Source of the DNA: Acanthosepion lycidas
Lineage: Eukaryota; Mollusca; Cephalopoda; Sepiida; Sepiidae
Assembly: GCA_963932145.1 (NCBI GenBank)
Contig: OZ010571.1
Span: 153,525,598 to 153,589,597, forward strand
Direction: 5' to 3'
Length of the DNA stretch: 64,000 nucleotides
A program made the translations under genes and the position numbers. The notes under the pieces are model-generated. The model was not told where the DNA came from. It made no database searches and saw only the letters and a list, made by a program, of their open reading frames with translations. This document shows, piece by piece, positions 25,485 through 37,160 of this stretch. The stretch's first letter is position 1, and every line of letters begins with the position of its first letter.

Positions 25485-26087
25485 ATGGTAGAAAATAAGT
25501 TTTTTAGCAGATGTTTTATTTTAAGGCAAAAATGCCATTCAAACAAGATTCATGAAGTTTATGGAGATTTGTATTTTGAATGATCAAATACATGAAAATT
25601 GGTTTGTGAAGTTTTATGTTAAAGATTTCTCACTGAATGATTCTTAATGATGATATTTTTTTTATTTTTTTTTCGACCAGCTGAGATTGATAGTAATTAA
25701 ATGAAGACTTTTAAAAATAATTTACTATTATGACACAGAAGATGTCAGTTGCTTAAAATATGTGACTTCTACATATGTTAATTGAAAAAAATATTGGATC
25801 ATAAGATTTTTAAGTTTTTAGTTTTGATGAAAAGTAAATATCTTTAGATGTCAATTTATTCTTGGCTTTACAGAATTCTCTTAATGAGAAAATATTCCAG
25901 TTTGCTGGAAGATTACAAAAGACACAGTGGATTTTTTTTGTGGAGAAAGTTTTTAGTGGATGAAATTATGAACTTTCCTAAAAGATTGAAGAAAGTCTGG
26001 TGAACCAATAAATTGTTAGATGAACATAAAGGCAAACTTTTTTCCCCCTCCTTAAATCAAAGGAATGATTTGAGTGTTTGCTTATAG

Positions 26088-26388
26088 CAGGGGTGTCCAA
26101 ACCACCTCACAAAAACCATACACATCTCTTTGACTTTTATGTGGCTCATGGAAATATATTGGCTGAGATCCTTTTTTTCATTACAATTAATATAAAAGAC
26201 AAATAAGAAAAATTTCAAGCTTTATAATTATTTACTGGGTATGAATTGAGACCCCATTGGATTAAAACATTATGTTAATGTGTATGTAACAAAAACGTAT
26301 GTGTAAATTTTGTTCATGTCTTGTTGCTTACAAACATCTGAACCTTATCGTATGTGGCTCTTGCATTAAGCAACTTTCACCATTCTTG
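26088..26388. mobile_element. Non-autonomous hAT element with exact 8-bp target duplication
   Basis: The left end CAGGGGTGTCCAAACC is a typical hAT terminus; the right end, read on -, is CAAGAATGGTGAAAG. Exact duplicates GCTTATAG flank it at 26080-26087 and 26389-26396. The body contains TGTGGCTC motifs near both ends and no transposase. Confidence 0.88.
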
Positions 26389-26643
26389 GCTTATAGCTTT
26401 GTCAGTTTTTATATTATACACAAATCTAGATTATAGACTTATCAGAAACCTCTATTGGTTTGTGGTTGTCATAAGCTGTACTACTATGCTAAACTTCTGT
26501 GTTACTAATTATAGCTGGAATTTTGTTTTGTAAAATCTATATCTAACTCACTTTTTTCCAAACTAGAACAAAATAATATTTCTAAAGTATTGTATATGAA
26601 AATGAGAAATACCTTCTTTCAAATTTGAGTGTATAAATCCTGT

Positions 26644-26681
26644 AAGTGTTGAAAAGTTCATGGCAGAGCCCATTTCCCAAA

Positions 26682-26721
<40 letters not shown>

Positions 26722-26750
26722 TGTTTCATACTAAGGACTTTTCAGCATCT
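26644..26750. mobile_element. MITE, GTGCTGAAAAGTTC family, copy 2
   Basis: Ends AAGTGTTGAAAAGTTCATGG and, on -, AGATGCTGAAAAGTCCTTAG. The interior is dominated by a T-run of about 33 bases. Confidence 0.6.
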
Positions 26751-28023
26751 CTTTGAGAATTTGATCAAATACTTTCACTTATCATATTTGGTTGCTATCA
26801 TTTAATCCATAAGTGCATCCATGATGCTTATTTATGATTGGTTATCTAATGGATAATCTAAACTTTTTGAGTCGGTAAAGGTTTTTCAGTTCAATGATGC
26901 CTGACATGAATTGCTTCACTTGATTCTTAAGGATATCAGATTAAACAGAAGTGTTATAAAAATATGAGATGATGGCAATTAAAAAGAATAAAATATGAAA
27001 TTGCAATGTTTATTTTTTCTTTTCAGTGTTGATTATTTAAAAAGCATTAATATAAATTTAGTTCTTTTAAATTAAAAATCTACCTTTGGTCCACTTACAT
27101 TTGTAAATAGGTTTACAATCTTTTTTTATGATGCTGAACCTAAAAATAGTCTCTAGCTTTCAAACTAGTAAGATAAAATTTACTGATCATTGTTAATCTT
27201 TACTATTTTTTAAAAGCTTAAAATTGATACTTGTACTCTTTAAGTTCCTTAATGATTTTTTTTTTTAACCAAGGCACAAGTTTTTATTTTATTTATTTTG
27301 TGTGCGTTAAGTGTTTTTACTATCTCTTTTGCTGTAGATGGTAATAAAAATTCTCTAAGATATACTGTAGTATAAATATTTTCACTTTCACTTTTCAGAT
27401 ACCACATTAGTTTTTTTTTTTTGTTATTTATTTATTTTTCTAAATGGACCAAGATTTTACTTTTGCCCCCTTTTAGTATTTAATCTTAATTTGTCCCACT
27501 GAAAGATTTCACTAAGAATAACCATTTTAAAATCTAAAAGATTTGTTAAACTTGAATGTCCAATCACATGCTTCAGATCTAACCAGCTTGTTTATACCAA
27601 CGTAACCTTTTGACATTTGAAAATGACCTTGTACTCAAGGTAGGGAAGTTTCACCTCAAATACATCATATAAATTACACTCATTATCTCTTGTTTACCTG
27701 ACAGTAATTATGACAGTGAAGCAATTATTCAGTAATTAAGTAGCCAATATCTTTAATATACAATATACTTAAATAAATTGTTTAAAATATAAGGCATCAG
27801 TTGTCTTTGTGTGCAATAATGCATTTAGGGTAAGTAATAACATTAAGGAAAGACCATAGAAATGAAATAAAACAATCTCTAACAATAAGGAGAGTAGAAA
27901 GCATTTAAGTAAACATAATGAGAAAATCCTTGCCAATTTGTTTAAAACCTGAAATGTATAATAACTATAAGCTGCCAGCTATGGTGTACAGTACAGGAAT
28001 TAAGAATCACTTGAAAATAATTC
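26751..28023. other. AT-rich non-coding DNA
   Basis: No gene or classified repeat recognised. Confidence 0.55.
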
Positions 28024-28265
28024 TTACAAACACATAAAAGCAAATAGAAAGAGTGCTGCTCCGAGATCAACATGATTCCAAGAACAAGCCAAGTTAAGAG
28101 AGAATTGTAGTAATGACAAGACGTTATTCAAGACCAGAGAATAACAAGTGAAGCAGAAGGTTAGTTGATTATTCAACAGATAGCAAGTATAATAGGAAAA
28201 GTTTGCTAGTAAGACACAGCAGAATAGTATAGTCACGGTTGTCATGGAAGGAGTTAGTAAAGGCC
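28024..28265. repeat. Unclassified dispersed repeat U1, copy 1
   Basis: The stretch ending GCTAGTAAGACACAGCAGAATAG...GTCATGGAAGGAGTTAGTAAAGGCCTTTGTCTG resembles 31830-31910 in the same order and orientation. No target duplication or coding motif was identified. Confidence 0.45.
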
Positions 28266-29539
28266 TTTGTCTGACAATAGATTTACAATGGCTGATAATG
28301 CTGATTCACTTGATGTTACAAATATTTATTGTAAATTGGCAATATAAAAGATAAATACACAGGAGACAGAACTGACTTAATTCAAATAAAGGTTCTGGGC
28401 ATAAGCCCATGATGTTGCAAACAAGATTTTATAATATATGGACAGTTTTAAAGATGAAGAAAACCTAACTGAACAACATCAACTTGATTTGAGTTTGTTG
28501 TCATAAATACCAATCAAAATGTTCTTGCTCCCTGCCACTTTAATTTGAAACTTTCATTTTTAGAAACAGAAGAAGGAAAAAATGAAACTTCAATTTGTTT
28601 CTCAGGACTAACTTATTTTCCAAAACATTGGAATTGGTTCTAGGATCTCTTTGTTACACCTAAAACTTTTCAGCACTCTTGCATATGTGAGTAAAATATA
28701 TATAAAAATATACTGTTTTACATTGGATTAGTTGTGTGCTGGAAGGAGGGGGGACTATCATACATAATTTGCATTGATTCTGATTATCATAATTTACATC
28801 TAAAAGTAAATATGAATTAACTTTTAGATGATTAATGATTTTTGTACTGGAACCTATATATTGTAGGCATAAAATAGATATCTCTTTACTTTTTAAAAAT
28901 CCTTTACTATTCAAATAGAATAAGTACATTTACTGTAAGAGTTCTGTTTCAATTCCATTTCATGTCTTGAAATTGACCTTTTTGTATTTTAATTCTTTAC
29001 CATATAAGCCACAGCATCTGTTCTTTCTATAAGTAGAATTCTTCTCTTTTATTATTTTTTTCCATGCCCTGACCATTTTTAAGATATTAATCAAGTCCTT
29101 TTAAATTTTAGAAAATAAAGAAATCTGTCATATTAAACCAACCCTAGTTTTGTTTACATTAGTCTATATTCATTTTGTGTTAGAAATGTTTCTGACAAAG
29201 CTGTAGTAATTTTTTTTCTCTGTTAAAAGGAATCCTATTTTTCTTCCTGTAGTATGTGATTTTGTCCTTTGTTAAATGTTATGTCCATTTTGCTGGTATA
29301 TGAATGAAGTAACTTAATTTTGAACATGATTCTTAGAAGTGCTATTTACTCTCGGATTGGGAGAGGTTCTTGAGTAGCAAACAAGACTTGCTATCTCTTA
29401 AGCATTTAACAATTATACTTCTTAACAGGTTTAAGTGATGAACGAAACCTTGATAGAAGTCATAATTTGACAAGCACTTTTCAGCTTTATTTTTGAGGAT
29501 GTGCATAGCAGGTTCTCTAATGAGAACTATCACCCTAAT
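28266..29539. other. AT-rich non-coding DNA
   Basis: Nothing recognised except one single AACTTTTCAGCAC end near 28662-28676 that resembles the 16496/26644 MITE terminus. Confidence 0.5.
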
Positions 29540-29830
29540 CTGGTACAGTGATGTGCAGGTAGTATAATGGTTAGCAATTTGGAAAGATACATCTGCAAAC
29601 TGAGTTCAATTTCTCACTGGGTTCATTAACTTCACCGTTGAGAAACCAATGAATCCATCTTTTTTCCCTCCACTAATGGGTTAAATAGCTGGTCTCTCTT
29701 GAAATGGCAGCTGGTCTAAAAGGAAAACTCTGAATTCAGAAAAACATCCATTGGCTATCTTAGAAACCTCTACAGCTATGACGACAGTACAATTGGTCCC
29801 ATTTGACTATAAAGTGTTATGAAAATCAAA
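29540..29830 (+). mobile_element. tRNA-derived SINE, family S3, copy on +
   Basis: The head GTATAATGGTTAGCA followed about 40 bases later by GAGTTCAATTTCT resembles pol III A and B boxes of a tRNA. The body (AAATAGCTGG..., CTATCTTAGAAACCTCTACAGCTATG) is shared, diverged, with the - strand copy at 54425-54735. Confidence 0.6.
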
Positions 29831-30917
29831 GCATGACTAATATCTCCACAGGGACTGGTTTTGCTATGTTATCTTACTTCAGTCACCACCTTTCAATACT
29901 TATCTAAATCCAGATTTATAACTGACATAACTATCTGTATATCATGTTATCAGTATTAAACTGATTCATTCGTATTTGTGCTATAATCCCGTATTTTAAC
30001 TTTTGCCCCCAAATTCAAATCTTTCAGTTGACATAGCTTTTAAGTCTTAACTCCTTTTATGTATATCTATTGGTAATTTTGAAATTTTTCAGGTTTTGTG
30101 TTTAGCCACAGGGATTAATCCAAAATAGAACTATTGTGGCACAATGAGACACTGCTAAATTTGTTGGGTGACCCCATGTGATTGAGCAGGACTGCAAATG
30201 ATTTTATCCAAGCATAGTGACCAACAGTTTTGTTTACCAACAGTAAAATTGAGATGTAAGAGAGTTTCTAAGCAACTTACCTATTGTTCAGAAGTAGGGA
30301 AAATAAATAAAAACTTTCATGATCATGTGAATTGCAATATTGGCTTGTATAGTCATGACATTCTTCTAGATAAGAGCATTCAGTTGAGAAAGTTGAAGTC
30401 GGTCAGATGGATTTCTCACTGGTTGAAAGGAAGATCTAGTCCCTTAGTCTGTGTCATGTGAGAGAAGACAAAATTAGCAGCAAAGATGTCATATCTCCTG
30501 ATAATGCCAGGTGAATTTATGGATAAAAATCTTGTTTATCAGAATCAATAGACTTGTCTTTTTTACCAAGTCAGTATATTGATACAGCCATGTCCAAGAT
30601 TTTTCTCTTGTGTGATATCCTGTGAAATGGGAGTCATGGGACAGAAGCTGACCAGTTGTTGAAAAGCTGTCCAAGGGACCTGGGTGTAAGTTTGCACCTT
30701 TTCAGATTTTCCACTTGATTGTTTACCCACTTGTGAGCAGCTGACAATATCCAAGTAGTGGGGTGGCAAAGCCTTTTTTTTTTTTGCTTTTTTTTTTTGC
30801 TTTGGATTTCTCACACTGTGAGCAAATCCATTTTTGTAGGTGGTCATGAGGATAATGAAAACAATGATTGTTCTAGAGCAGCAGATATATTTCATAGATG
30901 TGCCACACAAGAATATA
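29831..30917. other. Non-coding DNA, unrecognised frames
   Basis: Frames at 30198-30461 (+) and 30563-30931 (-, 122 codons) lie in a less AT-rich stretch. I recognise no family in either; they may be decayed repeats. Confidence 0.4.
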
Positions 30918-31017
30918 TTAGGTTGGTGCAAAAATAATGACGTAATAATGTCGTTTTTTTTACTTATTTTTTAATGTCAAAAAACATTATTACATCATTA
31001 TTTTTGCACCAACCTAA
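30918..31017. mobile_element. MADE1-like mariner MITE, 100 bp
   Basis: Ends TTAGGTTGGTGCAAAAATAA and its exact complement, flanked by TA at 30916-30917 and 31018-31019. The inverted repeats run to about 40 bases. The terminus matches that of cecropia-type mariners (Hsmar1 and its MITE MADE1) as I recall it. No transposase inside. Confidence 0.9.
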
Positions 31018-31699
31018 TAACAATTTGAAGTGGTTAATGACTGAAGTGTTTCTTTTCTATGAAAAGAAAATTACTGCATCAACATCATATCTACTGATGC
31101 ATAAACTTGAAATCGAACCAAATTATCGTGTAACATATTTACTTAAGGTATCAACAGGATATTTGACATGTAATCAATACCCATCCAATCAATGCAGTGG
31201 CCTATTTATTTAGCTTTTGACATATTTCAGTTACTTTTAACTTCAATATCTGATTAAGTTTCAAGCATTACAGGTGTTAATAAAATTATAATAAAGATTT
31301 TCATTGAATTTTGTCAGCTCTAGTTTCAATAAGTATTTATTTAATCATTTGAAATATTCAATAACTAGATTCAGTCTTTATCTTCTAAACAAACTTAATA
31401 TAATCTTGATAATCTATAATTTCAGGAAATTTAAAATAAAAAATATTCTTATACCTGTGTATATCACATACATTTTATCTTGCTCAAATAATTTTTAATT
31501 ATAATTTCAATGATATTGGGTAAATGGGACCTTGTCAGTGTGCTTAAAATGCAAATTATATAAGGAAAGTCTAATGTCAATGATGAGACAGTTACGAAAC
31601 CTGGAATTAACAAAACCATTTGAAAACACACATGACAATTTGTGGATAGAGCAATACTAGGAATAATTCTTTAGAAAAAGGTCAACATGGGTCCAAGAA
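31018..31699. other. AT-rich non-coding DNA
   Basis: Short frames only; nothing recognised. Confidence 0.55.
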
Positions 31700-31925
31700 T
31701 AGATCAAGATAATGTTATCTCATAAAAGTGAGTAGGAAATATAGGAAGGATAAAAGATGAAGCCAAAGGTTGATTGAAGGTATCCAGTGAAGAACAAATG
31801 CAATAAAAAAACAAACACAAGATAAAGAGTTGGTTGCTAGTAAGATATGATAGACAATGGCACATAGTCATCATGAAAGGATTTGGAAAAGGTTTTTGTC
31901 TATCAGTGACTGTTGATATCATCAT
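31700..31925. repeat. Unclassified dispersed repeat U1, copy 2
   Basis: Collinear with 28105-28265: GTTGCTAGTAAGATATGATAG, then CATAGTCATCATGAAAGGATTTGG, then TTTTTGTCTATC. Divergence is high. Confidence 0.45.
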
Positions 31926-32748
31926 GTTGTTTAAAAATGTAGATGTTGCCCAGAGTTTTTATATTGATTTCAAAGAATTTTTGTGGCAAATTTCTTTTTA
32001 AAGAAATATTTTGGCACCTTTTACTATTCTACAAAGTATTCCTTTCCAAACTGAATAAAAGAAAGGAAAAATTCCAGCACTTATAAAAACAATGAATTAA
32101 TAATAATATATAGTAAATAATAATAATAATAATAGTAAAAATGCTGCTTTAAATGACATTCATTTTTCTTGTACTATTTTAGTATAGCTTGGCACAAAAG
32201 TCTCTTTTGTATTTTTTTTTATTTTATTTTACTTTTTATTTATTTATTTATTTTGGCACTGGTCCTAGAAGAGCCCAGAATTAGTCAATGCCAAGAACAG
32301 AAATAAAAGAAATGCAATAGACAAGTGACAGCAAAGATCCTCGAATCAATACTTTACAAAGCAGGTGTTTCTTGGTATGCCACTTCCAAGTTGCTAATCG
32401 TCATTTATGGATTTAGTATGTGAATTATTGAAGCATCCTCTTTGTATTCTGGTAGGGAGGAGTAACCTTTTTCTTCCTTCTCTCTTAATTTTCCATCCCC
32501 CCACCACACACACACACACATTCTCGGCACTAGTTTTCCCAAGTTACCAGATAAGATTTTTGAGTGGGGATAATGTTAAGATGATAATTTTGATACATGA
32601 AATGGTAGATTGACACTAACAACCACTGACAAGGTAAGACATGATGGGGAGAGAAAAGAAGAAAAAAAATAGCAAAGGAGTTGGAAGTCATGGATTGAAA
32701 CATATAAGGAAAGAAAAAAAAAAAGAATTAATACCATTAGAAAGTAGA
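31926..32748. other. AT-rich non-coding DNA with short microsatellites
   Basis: (TAA)n near 32100-32145, TTTA-type repeats near 32215-32255 and (CA)n at 32504-32520. No gene recognised. Confidence 0.55.
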
Positions 32749-32768
32749 AATATATATATATATATATA
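32749..32768. repeat. (AT)n at the edge of the S1 tail palindrome
   Basis: The TA run abuts TATTATGAAATGAACAAAG, as at 21831-21861. Confidence 0.85.
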
Positions 32769-32869
32769 TTATGAAATGAACAAAGTCTGACAATTATTTA
32801 AGACATTTTTTATGTTTATAAACATAAAAAATGTCTTAAATTATTGTCAAACTTTGTCCATTTCATAAT
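32768..32869. repeat. 102-bp palindrome made of two S1 tails
   Basis: Arms 32768-32818 and 32819-32869 are inverted copies with no spacer and few mismatches. They correspond to the terminal segment of SINE S1 (GACATTTTTTATGTTT...; compare 21862-21915). Confidence 0.85.
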
Positions 32870-32959
32870 GTGATGTCATTTGTATATGCACTGAGCAGAT
32901 ATGAATGAATGAGAGAAAATCATGGAGAATTGTTTAAAAACAGTAAAATCGACCTTGCT

Positions 32960-33240
32960 AGCCAAACACCCCTCTGTGGCCCAATCGGTTAAGGCATGTC
33001 AGGCTATGTGATGGTTCCGTATAGGTTTGATTCCTGTCAGAGCACGCATATTTTCTATGAAAATTTCTCCAACATTCTGGCTGGTAAATGTTGTTAATAC
33101 TGTTTATTATAAACAGCATTTACTTAAATATTTGTATCTATAAAAACGTATAAACATAAAAAATGCCTTAAATATACTTTTAAAAAAGTATATGCTCTAC
33201 AAACAGTGGAATTTTGCTCCATCTGTTCTTTCTCTCATTT
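32960..33240 (+). mobile_element. tRNA-derived SINE family S1, copy 2
   Basis: The head has A-box TGGCCCAATCGG at 32977-32988 and B-box GGTTTGATTCC at 33024-33034, with tRNA-Arg-like wording around the A box. The body (TTCTATGAAAATTTCTCC...ACTGTTTATTATAAACAGC) matches the right arm at 22117-22253. It ends with TCCATCTGTTCTTTCTCTCATTT at about 33217-33239, the same terminal block as at 22476-22498. Confidence 0.8.
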
Positions 33241-33713
33241 AGAGGTATATTTATGTGTGCATGGCTGAGTGGTTAGAACGTTCGCTTTCTGACCAATGAG
33301 ACCTGGGTTCAAATCTCACCACGGTTGATTTGTCCGAAAGTAGACTTCCTGATGTTATTGATCTGGAAGGGCAATCCCAGCATGCAACATCTTTGGAAAG
33401 TGCCTGAAAACCATACCATACTTACCCAAGACTTGTGAGTGAAATTGGGTAGACAGAACCCTTGGCAAGGTGATATCTGTGCTAGCACAACTCATCGTGA
33501 CAGTGTGTTGGCCTTGTTCAGATTACTGATTACGCTAGATAACATGCTCTCACCCAGAAACTGTAACTACGGTCTCCTCAGCATAGTTGCAATATAAACC
33601 ATAGTTCAGCTCTGTAGGTGTCGAACAAACACAAATGTATCTGAGTGAGCATTTGCAATAGGGATTGGCTAGCCGCCATAATTGGCAGGTATCCTCGAAT
33701 ATGAGTGGCCAGC

Positions 33714-33753
<40 letters not shown>
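33241..33753 (+). mobile_element. tRNA-derived SINE family S2, full-length, with (AT)n tail
   Basis: A-box TGGCTGAGTGG at 33262-33272 (class II Ser/Leu-tRNA-like) and B-box GGGTTCAAATC at 33305-33315 are well spaced. The body of about 400 bases contains GGCAATCCCAGCATGCAAC and GTTCAGCTCTGTAGGTG, and the element ends in (AT)n at 33718-33753. A - strand copy lies at 52465-52865. It sits directly after the S1 element. Confidence 0.85.
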
Positions 33754-33755
<2 letters not shown>

Positions 33756-36700
33756 AACTGAAAGGAAGATTAAAAAAAGCAGGAAGAAAACAAAGGTATA
33801 AAAGCAAAACTATGAATGTTAAACTCATTTAAAACTCACCTCAATTTTAGCAGGTAATATTTGGAGTTTTTCCTAAAAGGAAAGTTTCTTATAATTAAGA
33901 ATGAAACTAAACTGCCTGTGTTTTATAATGGCTTACTAAACACAGCTTGTCTTTGGTTAAAATTATAGTTCACCCAATGTGGATCCCTCACTATTTGACT
34001 CGGTTTGATCATCCATGAGAACCAAACTACACTTGTCAGAATCTAATGGCTGGTAACTTGTACACCATTAAAATACAGTGACTATTATTTTGAGGTCACT
34101 TAAAATATTTAAATACAGTATTTGAAATATGAAAGACTTGTTTTGAAATTAAATGTAATCTTATATACTGAACTGTGACTGGGATGGTATCATTTCAGTA
34201 TAGACGTGTTTCTTTGAATAATTTTTGTGAATGAATCTATTAAATGTTTCAGTTGATGACACTGTATCTATAGCATAGTAATTTTGATATCTTCATGATT
34301 TAGGTAGATTTTGTAAAGAGCTGACTTTTGTTTCTACTCTATAACTAATTTTATTTTCAAAATGAGTAAAATACCAATAAGAACTTGAAAATATGATTAA
34401 TAAGGAATTTATAAAAAGCCATTTCATATTTTACTGCTTTTTGAGAAAAATTATTTTGACTGAATTTTTTTCAAGGTATACTGTGTGATGGAATCAAGTT
34501 CCTGTAAAAGTTTATTTAAAATAGAAAATCTAAACTTAAAAAAACAAAAACTGAAACCTGTTTTTAAAGTCTCAGGCAAAACATAAATTCTACATTTTTA
34601 TCTTTGTTGATATTTGCAAATTGATGTTACTGATCAAGTATAAGATGTAAGAATTTAAAATGTCAAATTTGATGTTTTTCAGTTGTCCCTGAAGACGTAA
34701 CTAGTAAAATGGATTTTGTAGAGTGTCGGACTCTGGTGTAATCTTTTAGTTATTTTCATTATTGTAGGAAAAATAAAAACATTTTCTGTTATCATGATGT
34801 AGTAGTAGTAGTACTGGAAATGAACAAAAACGCATAACGAAAAAAAAGATTAGTTTTCATAAGAAGCTTATGTCATTGGCTACTTGTTGTGGTTAAGTTT
34901 TGCCTAAAATTATACTTTTGTCAAACTAAACAATGTAGAATAGTTAATTCTGGAAAAATGTCTATTTTTACTGATATAAGCTTTAGGTGAAAGGTGTCAG
35001 TTTTGATTCTGTTTGTGATTGTGCACAAGTAAATCAAATATATAAAAAAAAAGTATGCTTCATAAATCAAGATGCAGTAAATATAGATTCTAAGCATATA
35101 TAATTTTCTTTATTATTCATTTAATAGAAATATACATGAACATTCTTTAAAAGAAAATCTATACTACATATAGATAACATTGTTTAATAACTTAAGTATG
35201 AAGGCATAAAACAAAAATTGTTTAAATTTATTTTTGTGAAAAAAACCTTAATCTCCATTCAAATATTGTTTTTGAAAATACAAATACCAAATGGGTTTAT
35301 TGTATCCATGGAATTTTATTTTCTTTATCAACAGTATTTCTATTTATTGCACTGAGAACACAATAAGAAAAAAAAAAATCAAAAAGTTGCCAGGTGAATT
35401 TACTCAAGAAAAATAGCAGTTAAAAAAAAAAATTTATCTTTTTACATATCTGAAGTGAATTTTTTTTTTTTTTCTAATCATTATATTATTCATATGAATA
35501 TTAAAACTCATTTTGCTTGTATACAGAGAGTTGGTATTTTATAATCCATGCTTTTTTATTCTTATTGGTGTTCATACTGAGGACCATTGCCACTTGTAAT
35601 TATGGATAACTGACAAATTTCAATGTGTGAACGGCATTTCTGTAGGTAGACATATCAATAAGAATGGTTCAAATTTTTAATATTGATTTAAAACAAAGTC
35701 CAAGCTGCTCATAGCAAAATATGTATCTGGTTAAACCTTAAGAATTAAAATAAGTGAATAGAACCTAACTACACCTTTTTGACTTGTGTAGTTTTCAAAT
35801 CTACAAGGCACCAAATGCGTATAATTTGGGGTTATTGTATTTAGCCATTATCTTCAGCTCTAGTTTCTATATTATTTTATCATGACCATATGCTTCAAAG
35901 TGTGATTATAGGTAAAACATTTTTCTAGTATTTCATTATTAATTGGCAGTTTCTTATCTTTGTACTTGTATAACTATTAATTAATCCTCTTAATTAACTG
36001 TTAATGTAAACAATTTCAGTAATGAACCATTATTTATATTAACCAAGTTTTGAGTAATTCCATTTTTTTTCTTGTAGATTTTTACTTAGTTTAGTCTGAC
36101 ATGGGGTCAAAATAGTAAAGCATTGAGAATTAAATTCTTCACTAGTATTTGGTCTGCAAGTTGGGTGTACTAAATATTAAGTAGCAAGTACTTTTTTTTT
36201 TGCTTTAGAATTTCTTTAAAAAAACACTTTTTCTGGTTTCTTGAAAATGCTTACCAATTCTTAATAAAACAAAAAAAACAAAGTACTGATAACTCTTTAA
36301 AAATTCAGAGATCAATTTGACACTGTGCTTATATTATGAACAGGACCCACACCACTTCTAAAATTATGAAAAAAACAATATTTTTCAAACCTGACAAATG
36401 TCATGGGTTGAGGAACGTCTAATGAATGCTAAACTATTTTCCCTCCTCCAAAGAAATTTCACCTATTATTATTATCATTATTATTATTATTATTATTTTT
36501 TTTTTTTTATAATCAGGCTAATCAATTTAAGTTAAACTATCAATTCTGCACCTTATCTTTTGCTTGTTTTATTTTCACTATTTTTTATTTCTTAAATTGA
36601 TGATATTTCTTTGACAATAGGTTTTGGTGTAGTCATAACATGTGAGTATGGAGCATTTTGTGTTGAAAATATCTTTAATGTTATGTAACTTTCTATATAT

Positions 36701-36822
36701 TTTTGATTGTTCTATGACTGTTTATATGCATCTGTATGTATTGAAATGTCTATAGTTTTTTGCACATCTCTTGGTTAGTTCCTCTTTATGCTATAACTGA
36801 CTTGTTTTTTGGTAGGTAATTG

Positions 36823-36867
<45 letters not shown>

Positions 36868-36954
36868 CTTAGAATTTGTTTACTCTTTTGATACAAACTC
36901 TCTTAGATATTATTTCTCCAAACTTGCATTATGATCAGTTGTATCTGTCTATAT
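33754..36954. other. AT-rich non-coding DNA
   Basis: No exon or known repeat recognised. (TTA)n lies near 36466-36497 and (AT)n at 36826-36863. Confidence 0.55.
36826..36863. repeat. (AT)n microsatellite
   Basis: An uninterrupted TA run about 90 bases left of an FB fragment. Confidence 0.95.
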
Positions 36955-37160
36955 TTGTGAGATGAGGTATTATGTACACTGTTTACATTATTCGGACTAT
37001 TGTCCTCATCTTTGTCGCCATATTTATTACAATGTTTCAGCCTTTCAGTATCTGTCTATATTTCTGAAATGAGGTATTGTGTACATTATTTACATTATTC
37101 GAACTATTGTCCTCATCTTTGTCGACAAAGATGAGAACAATAGTCCGAATAATGTAAATA
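36940..37160. mobile_element. Tail-only fragments of fold-back SINE FB, ending in a 72-bp palindrome
   Basis: The inverted tail of FB (TATCTGTCTATATTTGTGAGATGAGGTATTATG...) occurs twice in tandem, from about 36942 and 37048. The second copy meets its own complement at 37123/37124, giving zero-spacer arms 37088-37123 and 37124-37159. No tRNA head remains. Confidence 0.8.

Noticed and set aside
30563-30931. 122-codon frame on -
   Set aside because: It contains a Lys-rich stretch from A/T runs, overlaps the MADE1-like MITE edge and matches no protein I know.
32971-33042. Functional tRNA-Arg gene
   Set aside because: tRNA-like boxes are present, but the acceptor stem and anticodon arm do not pair convincingly and the sequence continues into a SINE body shared with 22117-22253.
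21862-33240. CRISPR-like array
   Set aside because: Repeats are dispersed SINE and simple-sequence elements without regular spacers; the genome is eukaryotic.
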